64,000 nucleotides of DNA from JAJZNI01 sp035624785 (GTDB lineage: Bacteria; Chloroflexota; Dormibacteria; Aeolococcales; Aeolococcaceae): contig DASPQV010000023.1 of assembly GCA_035624785.1 (NCBI GenBank), positions 9,299-73,298 of the forward strand. Reading direction: 5' to 3'. Made by a program: the position numbers and the translations under genes. The notes beneath the pieces were generated by a model. The model was given only the letters and a program-made list of their open reading frames with translations, ran no database searches and was not told the DNA's origin. Position 1 is the first letter of the stretch, and each line of letters opens with the position of its first letter. Below are positions 8,260 to 16,768 of the stretch, piece after piece.

Positions 8260-8625
8260 ATGAGCGAGTACCGCATCGAGTACCGACCACTGATCGGCTC
8301 TCTCGAGAAGCTGGACCTCCAGGAGGTGATCGACGCGACCACCGAGCCCTGGTTCAATCAGACGCTCTGCGAGGTGGACGGCACCGCGGTGCGTCTGGGT
8401 GTGCTCCAGGGGGAGTTCCACTGGCACAAGCACGATCACGAGGACGAGTTCTTCCTGGTCCTCGAGGGCGGGATGCGCATCGAGCTGGAGGGCCGGGACG
8501 CCGTCGAGCTGGGACCCCGCCAGGCCTTTGTCGTCCCCAAGGGTCTGCGCCACCGCCCGGTGGTCCCTCAGCGGACCGTCGTGCTGATGCTGGAACGTGC
8601 CGGAGTGGTGGCCACCGGTGACTGA
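8260..8625 (+). CDS. cupin domain protein
   Basis: This 121-residue single-domain cupin has the metal-binding motif 1 in FHWHKHDHEDEFFLVLEGGM (two His, a Glu and spacing as expected) and motif 2 in PKGLRHRPV. Small cupins of this type bind a divalent metal and act in sugar isomerisation, dioxygenation or sensing, so the exact reaction is open. The ATG at 8260 is preceded by GAAGCGAGG and preferred over an in-frame ATG 15 bases upstream. The gene overlaps the acetyltransferase start by 8 bases, so the two form an operon. Confidence 0.85.
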   Translation: MSEYRIEYRPLIGSLEKLDLQEVIDATTEPWFNQTLCEVDGTAVRLGVLQGEFHWHKHDHEDEFFLVLEGGMRIELEGRDAVELGPRQAFVVPKGLRHRPVVPQRTVVLMLERAGVVATGD

Positions 8626-9610
8626 CATCGTGGTTGAACCGATGAGCCCGGAGCGGCCCGCCTCCACCGTGGTCCGTCCGCTGCCGGAGGCTGACCTGGC
8701 CGAGGCCGACCGCATCTGCCGGGTCGCCTTCGGGACCTTCCTGGCGTCCCCCGACCCGGAGAGGTTCTTCGGTGATGTCGAGGTCGTTCGCACCCGCTGG
8801 GGAGCCAGGCCGGAGGCCGCGCTGGCCGCCTACTGCAGCGGGAGGCTGGCCGGCTCGAACTTCGCCACCGGCTGGGGAAGCGTGGGCTTCCTCGGACCCT
8901 TGACGGTGGCTCCTGAGTGCTGGAACAGAGGCATCGCGGGCCGTCTCCTCGACGCGACCCTGGAGATCTTCAAGGCCTGGGGCACTACCCACATCGGGCT
9001 CTTCACCTTCGCCCACAGCCCTAAGCACGTCGGCCTCTATCAGCGCTTCGGCTTCTGGCCGCGCTCCCTGACCGCGGTGATGTCGCGCCCCCTGGTGACG
9101 GCGGCGCCGGAAACCGCGCCGCGGGCACGTCCGGGGACGGGCGTCGCCGCCCCCTTGTCCGCAGGGATGCGAGCTGAGATTCGAGGTCTCACCGACGCGG
9201 TGCACCCCGGTCTCGATGTGACGGCGGAGATCGATGCGGTGATCCGCCAGCGGCTCGGTGACGTGGTGATGCTCCGAGGGGATCGCGGCGACCTGGAGGG
9301 AGTGGCGGTGTGTCACATCGGTGCCGGGACGGAAGCCGGGGGTGGCACCTGTTACATCAAGTTCGGGGCAGCACGCCCCGGTCCGGGGGTGGAGTCGAGG
9401 TTCGCCCGCCTGGTCGATGCGTGCAACCGGGTCGCCGCCGATTGGGGAGCCTCGGTGGTCACGGCCGGGGTCAACGCAGGGCGCGAATCGGCCTGGCGGG
9501 CCTTGCAGACGATGGGCTTCCGCACCTCGTTCCTCGGCGTGGTCATGGACCGGCCCAATGAGGCCGGGTACAACACGGCTCGGAGCTACGTCATCGACGA
9601 CTGGCGCTGA
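8618..9610 (+). CDS. GNAT family acetyltransferase, probably two-domain
   Basis: This protein has about 330 residues. The first half contains a GNAT fold with the acetyl-CoA binding region visible as FLGPLTVAPECWNRGIAGRL (motif A, with the R-x-x-G/A pattern) and a later YQRFGFWP typical of the C-terminal strands. The second half, from about residue 185, repeats a similar size and ends in WRALQTMGFRTSFLGVVM, so it looks like a degenerate second GNAT domain. The GTG at 8618 overlaps the cupin stop. GTG 8597 and ATG 8642 are alternatives. The acceptor substrate is unknown. Confidence 0.78.
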   Translation: MTDIVVEPMSPERPASTVVRPLPEADLAEADRICRVAFGTFLASPDPERFFGDVEVVRTRWGARPEAALAAYCSGRLAGSNFATGWGSVGFLGPLTVAPECWNRGIAGRLLDATLEIFKAWGTTHIGLFTFAHSPKHVGLYQRFGFWPRSLTAVMSRPLVTAAPETAPRARPGTGVAAPLSAGMRAEIRGLTDAVHPGLDVTAEIDAVIRQRLGDVVMLRGDRGDLEGVAVCHIGAGTEAGGGTCYIKFGAARPGPGVESRFARLVDACNRVAADWGASVVTAGVNAGRESAWRALQTMGFRTSFLGVVMDRPNEAGYNTARSYVIDDWR

Positions 9611-9657
9611 CCGGCAAGCCAGCGCCCCCCTGCGGGCGGGCCCGGCACGCAGGCCGG

Positions 9658-9663
9658 TACCAT
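9658..9663 (+). promoter_or_regulatory. -10 box of the aldo/keto reductase gene
   Basis: TACCAT is placed 8 bases before the ATG at 9672. This is the window-wide spacing for leaderless starts, and no Shine-Dalgarno sequence is seen. Confidence 0.4.
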
Positions 9664-9671
9664 GGACCGCC

Positions 9672-10637
9672 ATGGAGATGCCCTATCGACGTCTGGGCGG
9701 CAGCGGGCTGCGGCTGAGCCTCCTCTCCTTTGGTTCGTGGGTCACCTTCGGATCCCAGCTGGATCGCTCCCTGGCCCGTGAATGCATGGCGGCCGCGCGC
9801 GATTCCGGTGTCAACTTCTTCGACAATGCCGAGGCCTACGGGGGTGGCGAGTCGGAGACCATCATGGGCGCCGTCCTCAAGGAGCTGGGCTGGCCGCGCG
9901 AGTCCTACGTGGTCTCCAGCAAGTTCTACTGGGGGTTGAGCGATACCGTCAACGCCCACCACACCCTCAACCGCAAGTACCTGCTGGATGCGGTGGAGGG
10001 GTCGCTTCGGCGGTTCGGTCTGGAGTATCTGGACCTGGTCTTCTGCCACCGGGCGGACCCCGAGACGCCGGTCGAGGAGACGGTGTTCGCGATGCACGAC
10101 ATGGTGAGCCGGGGTCGGGCCCTGTACTGGGGAACGTCGGAGTGGCCGGCTGACGCCATCCGCGCGGCGTGGGACATCGCTGACCGCCATCACCTTCACA
10201 AGCCGGTCACGGAGCAGCCGCAGTACAACCTCCTCGAGCGCACCCGGGTCGAGCAGGAGTACGCGCGGCTCTGCGACGAGCTGGGGATCGGCCTGACCAC
10301 CTGGAGCCCACTGGCCTCGGGACTGTTGACCGGCAAGTACGCCAGCGGTGTTCCGGCGGGCAGCCGCGCCAGCCTGCCCGGGTACGAGTGGCTCCGGCAG
10401 CACCTGACCGATCCCAAGGCCAACACCGCGGTGCGCCAGCTCGCCGAGGTCGCCAGGGATCTCGAGGTCAGCCTGGCCCAGCTGGCCATCGCCTGGTGCA
10501 CCCTGAACCCCCATGTCACCACCGTGATCACCGGAGCCAGCCGGCCCCAGCAGGTGGTGGAGAACATGGGGGCCCTGGACGTCCTGAAGCGGATCACTCC
10601 CGAGGTGGCGGAGCGGCTCGCGGCGATCAACGTCTGA
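9672..10637 (+). CDS. aldo/keto reductase (Kv-beta / YghZ-like)
   Basis: This 321-residue NADPH-dependent oxidoreductase has a TIM-barrel AKR fold. It shows the catalytic Asp/Tyr segment (FFDNAEAYGGGESE), the lysine strand (YVVSSKFYWG), the His-bearing strand (LDLVFCHRADPETPVEETV) and the cofactor end (TVITGASRPQQVVENMGAL). The overall pattern (GTSEWPADAI, and LASGLLTGKY in a C-terminal barrel turn) resembles the potassium-channel beta-subunit/YghZ group that reduces small aldehydes. The frame is open further upstream, but family conservation begins at MPYRRLGGSGLRLS, so the start is the ATG at 9672 or the one at 9678. It converges on the aldolase gene, with 18 bases between them. Confidence 0.92.
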   Translation: MEMPYRRLGGSGLRLSLLSFGSWVTFGSQLDRSLARECMAAARDSGVNFFDNAEAYGGGESETIMGAVLKELGWPRESYVVSSKFYWGLSDTVNAHHTLNRKYLLDAVEGSLRRFGLEYLDLVFCHRADPETPVEETVFAMHDMVSRGRALYWGTSEWPADAIRAAWDIADRHHLHKPVTEQPQYNLLERTRVEQEYARLCDELGIGLTTWSPLASGLLTGKYASGVPAGSRASLPGYEWLRQHLTDPKANTAVRQLAEVARDLEVSLAQLAIAWCTLNPHVTTVITGASRPQQVVENMGALDVLKRITPEVAERLAAINV

Positions 10638-10655
10638 AGACGCCGCGCGGCCGCG

Positions 10656-11708
10656 TCAGGGGTGAGCGGAATCGGACGCCGCGGGCTCGGCGCTCAGGGC
10701 CTGGCGGACGTTCGCGAGCAGCCCGTCGACGGCGCTGTCGTCGGTGGCCCAGGAGCAGACCAGCCGGATCAGGCTGGTCTGCTCTCCCCGCGTCCAGATG
10801 TGGAACCCGGCCACCGCGGCCAGGCGCTCGACCGCGCCGTTGGGCAGCTCGACGAAGACCTGGTTGGCCTCGGCGGCGCGCGGCGGCACACCGCACTCGG
10901 AGAGTCCTCGGGCCAGACGGGCGGCGGCGGCATTGGCCTGAGTCCCCAGCCGGTACCAGAGGTCGTCGCCGTCGAAGAGCCGGGCGAACTGGATGCCCAG
11001 GACGCGGCCCTTGGCGAGCAGCGCGCCGCGCTGCTTCATGTGGTACCGGAAGTCGCGGCGGAGCTGGTCGTTGATCAGCACCACGGCTTCACCGCAGAGC
11101 GCGCCGTTCTTGGTTCCACCGACAAAGAAGGCGTCGACCCCGCAGGCGGCGACGCTGTCCAGACGGGTGTGGAGCGCGGCCAGGGCCTGGGCCAGCCGGG
11201 CGCCGTCGAGGTACACCCAGAGTCCGTGGTCATGGGCGTGAGCGCAGAGGGCCCGGAGCTCCCCCAGGGTGTAGACGCTGCCCAGCTCGGTGGCCTCGGC
11301 GATGAAGATCCCCCCGGGGCGGGGCATGTGCTCATCCACGTGCTCGGCGAGGACGATGGCCACCTGCTCGGGGGTGAGCTTGCCGGACGGGGTTGGGACC
11401 TGGAGGATGCGATGGCCGGTGGCCTCGACCGCCCCGGTCTCGTGGACGTTTATGTGCGCGCTCTGGGCCGCGATCACCCCCTCGTGGGGGCGGAGGAAGG
11501 CACCCAGGCAGGTGAGGTTGGCCTGGGTGCCGCCGGTCAGGAGGTGGACCTCGCAGTCGCAACCGACCTGGGCGGCGATCCGCTCGGCGGCGAGCTGAGT
11601 GTGCCGGTCCAGACCGTAGCCCAGCTCCTGCCCACCGTTGTGGGCGACGAGCGCCTCGAGGACGGCGGGATGGGCCCCCTCCGAGTAGTCGTCGTAGAAC
11701 ATCCGCAT
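10656..11708 (-). CDS. threonine aldolase-like / beta-eliminating lyase family PLP enzyme
   Basis: This 350-residue pyridoxal-phosphate enzyme is of fold type I. It has the N-terminal FYDDYSEGAHPAVLEAL, the PLP phosphate region TGGTQANLTCLG, an aspartate/arginine segment LYLDGARLAQAL-type (seen here as VYLDGARLAQAL), and the Schiff-base lysine in FFVGGTKNGALCGEAVV. Low-specificity L-threonine aldolases cleave L-threonine or allo-threonine to glycine and acetaldehyde. The length fits. The start ATG at 11708 is supported by conservation from MRMFYDDYS onward. Other beta-eliminating lyases of the same superfamily cannot be excluded. Confidence 0.9.
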   Translation of the reverse strand: MRMFYDDYSEGAHPAVLEALVAHNGGQELGYGLDRHTQLAAERIAAQVGCDCEVHLLTGGTQANLTCLGAFLRPHEGVIAAQSAHINVHETGAVEATGHRILQVPTPSGKLTPEQVAIVLAEHVDEHMPRPGGIFIAEATELGSVYTLGELRALCAHAHDHGLWVYLDGARLAQALAALHTRLDSVAACGVDAFFVGGTKNGALCGEAVVLINDQLRRDFRYHMKQRGALLAKGRVLGIQFARLFDGDDLWYRLGTQANAAAARLARGLSECGVPPRAAEANQVFVELPNGAVERLAAVAGFHIWTRGEQTSLIRLVCSWATDDSAVDGLLANVRQALSAEPAASDSAHP

Positions 11709-11758
11709 GGCGGGCTATGGTGCCAGCCCGGCGTGCCCACCGGCTGATGACCCCCTGT

Positions 11759-12226
11759 TCAGGCGCGGCGGACCGGCCGCCGGGGACGGCCGGCTCGGTC
11801 TGGCTGGGCGGCCCCCACGGTGACGCCCGCCGTTCCGGCCCTTTCCGCCAGGAAGGCCTGAGCCAGCCGCCGTGGCGCCCTGGCGAGCCATGCCTCGTTG
11901 ATCAGCTCGGCGAGGTCCGCAGCGGTGATCTCGGTGAGGCGGACCAGGACCGCGGGATAGCCGTCGAAGTGGGGGGTGGTGAAGTACACGGCCGGCTCGC
12001 TGGAGATGAGCGCCTGCTTGGCGTTGAGATCCGGCGTTCGCGCTCCCAGGATGGGACCCTGGGGCGCGGCGTCGCCCAGGGCGACGAGGTCGGCCGGGCG
12101 CAGCGGGCGTTCCCAGACGAACAGCTTCCCATTGACCCACCACTGGGTGAGCCCATCGCGCCTCACCACCTCCGAGGTCTCGGGCAGGGCCAGCGCCGCT
12201 CTCCGGACGTTGTCCCAGGTTGTCAC
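11759..12226 (-). CDS. MmcQ/YjbR family protein
   Basis: This 155-residue protein has the YjbR (CyaY-like fold) pattern. It opens with VRRAALALPETSEV, followed by the WWVNGKLFVWERPL strands, and the final half reads EPAVYFTTPHFDGYPAVLVRL with ELINEAWLARAPRRL. The family is described as DNA-binding-like on structural grounds, but its cell role is not settled. The GTG start is preceded by GGAGGG. It lies next to small accessory enzymes and shows no clear operon. Confidence 0.85.
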   Translation of the reverse strand: MTTWDNVRRAALALPETSEVVRRDGLTQWWVNGKLFVWERPLRPADLVALGDAAPQGPILGARTPDLNAKQALISSEPAVYFTTPHFDGYPAVLVRLTEITAADLAELINEAWLARAPRRLAQAFLAERAGTAGVTVGAAQPDRAGRPRRPVRRA

Positions 12227-12406
12227 CCCTCCCTCCGGCCGGCGACCGATCGGTGGTGGCGTGATCCGGCGGGGCCCCGGGCTTCACCGAGGGTGCGGAG
12301 CGGCTGGTGGCCGAGCGGCACGACGCCCTCCCGCTCGATCGGCTCCACGGCCCGGGGAGAGGCGGGGAACTCGAGATCCGTGCGGCCCACCCGCCAGCTG
12401 TAAGGC

Positions 12407-12715
12407 TCAGGCATCTCCGCGCTGAGCTTGGTGCTGCCCTGCGGCATCCTGCGGCGGCCAGCCGTCGACCTGGCGGACCCGAAGCCGTCCCACCACCAGC
12501 TCCTCGATCTCCAGTCGGCGGATCTTCGCGTTGCCGACCCGCAGGCGCCCGATTGCCAGGGCGCCGATGGCCAGAGCGCCGATCGCCGCTGCCCCCAGGG
12601 CCAGCGCGCCGGTTGCCAGCGCACCCATCGAGCCCGCTCCGATCGCGCTGGCTCCCACCGCGCTGGCGGCGGCCGGCACCGCCCCGCTGCGCCGCTGGCC
12701 GAGGTCCATCCTCAT
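12407..12715 (-). CDS. small repeat protein (Ala-Ile/Leu-Gly repeats), unknown function
   Basis: This 102-residue protein is built on a five-residue periodicity of small and aliphatic residues (for example ALAIGALAIGALAIGRL) that changes into RLRVGNAKIRRLEIEELVV. Such pentapeptide-like spacing could form a beta-helix or a membrane-embedded rod. I cannot assign a function. The start ATG at 12715 has a strong GGAGGAG Shine-Dalgarno site 6 bases upstream, which supports it as a real gene. The gene follows the VOC protein gene on the same strand, 38 bases away, so they may be co-transcribed. Confidence 0.6.
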   Translation of the reverse strand: MRMDLGQRRSGAVPAAASAVGASAIGAGSMGALATGALALGAAAIGALAIGALAIGRLRVGNAKIRRLEIEELVVGRLRVRQVDGWPPQDAAGQHQAQRGDA

Positions 12716-12753
12716 GCCGTCTCCTCCCTGCCGATCGTGGTTTCGGTTCCGGG

Positions 12754-13164
12754 TCAGTGAGGGCTGTGCAGATCAGCGTACAGGTCCACGGCGTTGCCGT
12801 CCGGGTCGCGGAGCTGCGCATACCGCTGGCCCCAGAAGGCATCCCAGGGCTCCCGGTGGCAGCTGCCCCCCGCCGCGAGGGCTTCGCTGTAGAGCGAATC
12901 CACGGCGTCCGGGCTGTCGCAGTGAAAGGCCAGCGACGCCCGGGGCTCGCCCGAGGGCGCTCGCCATGCCGGATCGAAGCTGGCGATGCCCGTCTCGGTG
13001 TCGAGCAGCAGCCGCATGCCGCCGCCGAGCTGCGCCTCCGCGTGGCCGTGCTCCGAGACCTCGGCACCCTCCGCGAAGCCGGCGCCGAGCCCGCGATAGA
13101 AGCGCACCGACCTCTCCAGGTCGCTGACAATGAGGCCGACGGCGTCGAGCTTGCCCTGCGTCAT
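12754..13164 (-). CDS. VOC (glyoxalase/bleomycin-resistance) family protein
   Basis: This 136-residue protein consists of two beta-alpha-beta-beta-beta units. The first starts LDAVGLIVSDLERSVRFYRGL and the second has the conserved AQLRDPDGNAVDLY end, with the metal-ligand Glu/Asp region near the C-terminus. Members bind a divalent metal and act on thiol adducts, catechols or antibiotics, and the specific role is open. A GGGAG Shine-Dalgarno site precedes the ATG at 13164. It lies upstream of the small repeat protein on the minus strand. Confidence 0.85.
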   Translation of the reverse strand: MTQGKLDAVGLIVSDLERSVRFYRGLGAGFAEGAEVSEHGHAEAQLGGGMRLLLDTETGIASFDPAWRAPSGEPRASLAFHCDSPDAVDSLYSEALAAGGSCHREPWDAFWGQRYAQLRDPDGNAVDLYADLHSPH

Positions 13165-13380
13165 TGGTCAACTCCCTTCACTGTGGTCAGCGACTCCGGA
13201 GGGCTGCATTGCGCCTCCCGGGCCAGGCTATCGGATTCGAACGATTCGCCGCCATCGGCAGGCCCGTGACCCAGTGGGCTCCGATAGCTCCGGCCGGAAT
13301 CCTCTGAATGCGCCGGTCCCCGATGCCCGGCCGGGCTGCTGCGGCTCCCTCGCCGAGCGGGATCACGCTAGGCTGATCTC

Positions 13381-13938
13381 GTGACCGCGGTGCTGGTAAC
13401 CGGGATCTCCGGGGCGGGCAAGTCAACGGCTCTCGCCGAGCTCGCCCGCCGAGGACATCGAATCGTGGACACCGACTACGGCGGTTGCTCCGAGGAGGTG
13501 CAGGGTACCGGCGCGGGCGTCGGGGAGCAGCTGTGGGTGGAGGATCGGATCGAGGCTCTGCTCGAGGGATGCGAGCCAGGAGTTACCTTCATCTCCGGCT
13601 GTGTCTCCAACCAAGGGAGGTTCTATCCGCGCTTCGACGCCGTGGTCTTGTTGACGGCTCCTGCGAGCGTGCTCCTCGAACGCGTGGCTGGTCGAGAGAC
13701 GAACCAGTTCGGCAAGCGCGACGCTGAGCGCAGTCGCATCCTCGACGACCTTACCAGGATCGAGCCGCTGCTGCGCGCGAGTGCGACCGCTGAGATCGAC
13801 ACGCGGGCCCCGCTCGGGGAGGTGGTGGATGCGCTCGAGACCATCGCGGACAGGGTTCTGCGCCCGATGCGAACGTCTCGACCTGATCGGCCTCCAGGGC
13901 GTCACGGTCACGGGGTTTCCGGCGAGAGCCGGCCTTGA
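13381..13938 (+). CDS. P-loop nucleoside/shikimate kinase-like protein
   Basis: This 185-residue protein has a Walker A GISGAGKST (residues 8-16), a following RRGHRIVDTDYGG strand, and a DAVVLLTAPASVLLERV segment resembling the P-loop kinase LID/base-binding area. It ends in an acidic helix. It fits the small AAA/adenylate-kinase-like ATPases often annotated as shikimate kinase or hypothetical kinases. The substrate is unknown. The GTG at 13381 has TAGGCT 6 bases upstream, consistent with a leaderless start. It ends 38 bases before the convergent DMT transporter. Confidence 0.75.
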   Translation: MTAVLVTGISGAGKSTALAELARRGHRIVDTDYGGCSEEVQGTGAGVGEQLWVEDRIEALLEGCEPGVTFISGCVSNQGRFYPRFDAVVLLTAPASVLLERVAGRETNQFGKRDAERSRILDDLTRIEPLLRASATAEIDTRAPLGEVVDALETIADRVLRPMRTSRPDRPPGRHGHGVSGESRP

Positions 13939-13976
13939 CCCCCGTGACCCGACCCGCGTCCACCGATCCGCGGAGC

Positions 13977-14831
13977 TCAGGCTGAGACGGAGGCGAGTCG
14001 GGAGGGCGCGGCGCTGGGCAGGGCGATCATCAGGGTACCGGCGAGGGTCAGCACCATCCCGGCGACCGCCAGCGCCCAGGCGTTGTTTCGCGGCGTGTCG
14101 CCGAGGAACACGATGCCGACCAGGATGGGCACGATGGTCTGAGCCCCGGTCGTCGAGGCGGCAACGATGCTGGCGTGGCTGCGCTGCAGCGCCATGGTGA
14201 AGATGAGCAGCCCGACCAGCCCGTAGGCGAGCATCGACCAGAGCAGCGGGCTGGTCAGCAGCAGCCAGTACGGGTGGGGGAGGGCCAGCATCCTGCCCGC
14301 GATCGCGGTACCGCCGAAGGCGACGCCGTCGAGCGCGCCCAGGGCGATAGTGGCCGCGTGCTGCGAGCGCGCCACGATCAGGGCGCCGAGGGCGGCGATG
14401 CCGACCGGCATCACGATCACGGTCCAGAGGACGGGGGTGATGGCGATCCGGGCACGCTCCGGCGCCGCGGCAACTGAGAGGAGGAGGAGGCCGGCGAGGA
14501 TGCCGGCGATCGCCGCCCACGCCAGCCGGCTGAGACGCCGACCGAGGCAGAACCGCTCGATCACGGCGGTGATGACCACGTTGACCGCGATGATCGGCTC
14601 CACGATGAAGAGGGGCAGGTTCTGCACCGCGATGACGGTGAGCAGGAACGACAATCCGTCGAGTGCCAGCCCGACCAGGTAAGGCCAGTCGTCGAGCAGC
14701 CGCAGCAGCAGTCCGATCCGCAGCGAGGAGGCCCGCTCCTCGCGGTCGGCGCTTGCCTTCTCCAGCACCGCCGCGACCCCGATGCTCAAGGAGCACCCGA
14801 AGGCCGCGGCCAGTGCCAGCCCGAAGGGCAT
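13977..14831 (-). CDS. DMT-superfamily (EamA-like) transporter
   Basis: This 284-residue protein has about nine to ten short hydrophobic segments in two similar halves, as in drug/metabolite transporters. A first half with FIVEPIIAVNVVITAVIERF is followed by TGAQTIVPILVGIVFLGDTP, the hallmark of the second EamA repeat. A longer open frame extends upstream, but the hydrophobic start MPFGLALAAAFGCSLSIGV at 14831 is chosen. TACCGT lies 6 bases before it as a leaderless -10. The substrate is unknown. Confidence 0.8.
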   Translation of the reverse strand: MPFGLALAAAFGCSLSIGVAAVLEKASADREERASSLRIGLLLRLLDDWPYLVGLALDGLSFLLTVIAVQNLPLFIVEPIIAVNVVITAVIERFCLGRRLSRLAWAAIAGILAGLLLLSVAAAPERARIAITPVLWTVIVMPVGIAALGALIVARSQHAATIALGALDGVAFGGTAIAGRMLALPHPYWLLLTSPLLWSMLAYGLVGLLIFTMALQRSHASIVAASTTGAQTIVPILVGIVFLGDTPRNNAWALAVAGMVLTLAGTLMIALPSAAPSRLASVSA

Positions 14832-14835
14832 GGGG

Positions 14836-15033
14836 TCACGGTAACAGATGCCATCCGAGGCTCCCGGCGGCCGGTGCGAGCGGCGGTGAAGCGGAGACGC
14901 GTGACGCCGGCGGTCCCGGAGTCGAGGTGACAGGGGTGCGGTGGGAAGAGCCGGCAGCCGCCGCGGCGGCCAGCGCGGCAGCGGCCAGCACGGCAACCGC
15001 CGCGTCCCGGATCCATCGCCGCGTCATGCCCAT
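14836..15033 (-). CDS. possible small secreted peptide (65 aa)
   Basis: This short open frame starts with a basic patch (MTRRWIRD), then a 20-residue alanine-rich hydrophobic core that would serve as a signal peptide or anchor, then a Pro/Ser/Thr-rich tail. It ends 4 bases before the DMT transporter start on the same strand. Nothing recognisable is present, and a frame like this can arise by chance at this GC content. The remainder of the 413-base gap (14832-15244) shows no other gene. Confidence 0.25.
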   Translation of the reverse strand: MGMTRRWIRDAAVAVLAAAALAAAAAAGSSHRTPVTSTPGPPASRVSASPPLAPAAGSLGWHLLP

Positions 15034-15244
15034 GTCTTGGACTCCGCCAACACGGTGACAGCACTCGGGAGGAGCGGACGGTTGCCACGCCCCTGCGACG
15101 GCCTGCATGGGCAGCACCGCTTCCCCCACTCGGAGGAATCGCCCGGCACTGGTCGTGATGGGTCCGTGAGGGCATGTTGCGATCAGCTCGTAGCCCGGAT
15201 CGCGAGCGTCCGGCCCCTGCTGGGTTCGGAAGGACGGGACTGAG

Positions 15245-15825
15245 GTGAAGGATCAGAGGTTCGTCTTCGGAGAGGCGCCCGAGCTCTACGACCGGGCCAG
15301 GGCCGGCTACCCACCGGCTCTGGTGGATGACGTGCTGAGCTGGCTGGGGCCCCTCCAGCGGCCGGCGCGCGCCCTGGAGGTCGGGGCTGGCACCGGCAAG
15401 GCCACCGTGGCATTCGCCCAGCGCGGGCTGGAGATCCTGGCGCTCGAGCCCAGCCCGGAGATGGCGGCGGTCGCGGTCGCCAGCTGCCGCCGATTCCCGA
15501 GGGTGCGCGTCGAGCCGTTCACCTTCGAAGGATGGCCCGGCGAGACGGGCAGCTTCGATCTCGTCTTCGCCGCCCAGTCCTGGCATTGGGTGGACCCCTC
15601 AGTCCGCTATGTCAAATCGGCCCGCAGCCTGCGACCCGGCGGCACGCTGGCGCTCTTCTGGCATCGCACCGCCTGGCGGGGCGAGCCGCTCTGGAGCGGG
15701 CTCGGCTGCTCGAGGCCCTGGGCGGGTTGGTCAGTGGGCTGGGCGGCGAGGTCGCTCTTCCCCACGTCACCGTCCTGGCCCTGGCTCGGGTGCGCTCCCA
15801 GCAGGGGGGTGGCGTCGCCCGCTGA
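15245..15825 (+). pseudogene. SAM-dependent methyltransferase with an internal deletion and frameshift
   Basis: The first 145 residues or so are a normal class I methyltransferase. They include the AdoMet motif I ALEVGAGTGKATVAFA, motif II LALEPSPEMAA, a FDLVFAAQSWHWVDP motif, and RPGGTLALFWHR. At about 15690 the frame carries on into meaningless sequence. The +1-shifted frame (codon boundary at 15685) instead reads ERARLLEALGGLVSGLGGE, then ALPHVTVLALARV, the C-terminal end of the same family, and stops at 15825. The part between (about 80 residues in relatives) is missing. The gene looks inactivated by a deletion that also shifted the frame. The start is a GTG at 15245. Confidence 0.75.
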
Positions 15826-15855
15826 CAACCCTCCCGCCGGAAGTGGGGAGCGCTC

Positions 15856-16137
15856 CTACGGGGTGCCGCCGACCACCACCGTCCAGGGCCGCACCCGCCA
15901 GCGCTTCACCAGTCCGGCCCGGACGTACGGGTCAGCCGCCGCGAAGCTCTGAGCCGCCTCGGGCCCATCCCCGTGGAAGAGGAGCACGGCCATGTCGGTG
16001 GGATCGGCGAGGGCCCCGGCGAGAAGGAGCTCACCCCGCGCGTGGGCGTCCCGCACCAGCCGAAGGTGCTCCTCCCTGAACGCCGGACGGCGCTCCAGGT
16101 AGTCGTCGACAAGGTCGTAGATCAGCAGGTGGTACAT
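15856..16137 (-). CDS. YciI family protein
   Basis: This 93-residue protein fits the YciI-like ferredoxin-fold family. It opens MYHLLIYDLVDDYLERRPAFREEHL, has the conserved histidine region EHLRLVRDAHARGELLLAGAL, and has DPYVRAGLVKRWRVRPW near the end. The family active site is a conserved His-Asp pair, here His 24 and the Asp in the FAAADPY run. The molecular role is unsettled and family members appear in many degradation contexts. The ATG is at 16137. The isomerase-like gene upstream on the same strand ends 7 bases before, so the two form an operon. Confidence 0.85.
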   Translation of the reverse strand: MYHLLIYDLVDDYLERRPAFREEHLRLVRDAHARGELLLAGALADPTDMAVLLFHGDGPEAAQSFAAADPYVRAGLVKRWRVRPWTVVVGGTP

Positions 16138-16144
16138 GTGACCC

Positions 16145-16756
16145 TCACTCTTGGGGAACCGCGGCGGTCCAGCGCGGATCGCGCCCGAACCAGCCCGCCA
16201 GACGATCCTGGACCGGGGCGTCATCCGCCACGGCCACCTCCGCCGCGAAGGCTCTGCGCGGGCCGCGGTGCTCGGGTCGGAGCCTTTGGCGCGCCCAGGC
16301 GAGCGCGTGCCCGGCAACGGTGGGGTCGAGGACATTGAGAGCCTGACCGGTGGCGCGGGCCAGGTCCCACCCGTGCACGGCGAGCTCGGCGATCTGCTGG
16401 TCGGCGCGGCCACGCAGCGGGGCCTCCCCACCGCCGGGAATTGGCACCGGCCGGTCGAGATCAGCGTGCCTCCAGGTCTCCATGAGGGTGTGCGCGGCCG
16501 AGGCGAAGGTGGCCCCCCAGTCACTCCCCGGGTCGATCGCAGGAGCCTGCCAGTCGGGCATCTCGCCCCGGGCGGCGACCGTGAAGTTGCCCAGGCCCCG
16601 GGGTGCGAGGTGGGCGACCAGCCGGCGTACGTCCCATTCACCGCACGGGGTGGAAAGGTCGGCCTGGTCGGGGCGGATGCCGGCGATGATGGCCTGGGTC
16701 TGGTCGAGGGCGCGCTGTAGGAGCGCCAGGGTGTCGGTCAGGCTGTCTCTCTCCAC
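16145..16756 (-). CDS. TIGR03086-type DinB-like metal-binding protein
   Basis: This protein of about 203 residues resembles the mycothiol-dependent maleylpyruvate isomerase / DinB group. Its first helix is TDTLALLQRALDQTQAIIAGI, and the characteristic CGEWDVRRLVAHL motif contains the first metal His. A later WQAPAIDPGSDW segment precedes AELAVHGWDLARATGQ with the second His. Members bind a metal and may use mycothiol. The open frame extends to 16822. The GTG at 16756 is preferred because a -35/-10 promoter lies just upstream, and the family homology begins there. Confidence 0.8.
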   Translation of the reverse strand: MERDSLTDTLALLQRALDQTQAIIAGIRPDQADLSTPCGEWDVRRLVAHLAPRGLGNFTVAARGEMPDWQAPAIDPGSDWGATFASAAHTLMETWRHADLDRPVPIPGGGEAPLRGRADQQIAELAVHGWDLARATGQALNVLDPTVAGHALAWARQRLRPEHRGPRRAFAAEVAVADDAPVQDRLAGWFGRDPRWTAAVPQE

Positions 16757-16768
16757 GACGGGAGATCG

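Noticed and set aside
7480..8793. A 437-residue form of the LysE gene
   Set aside because: The upstream 224 codons are antisense to the cupin and GNAT genes. LysE homology starts at 8121.
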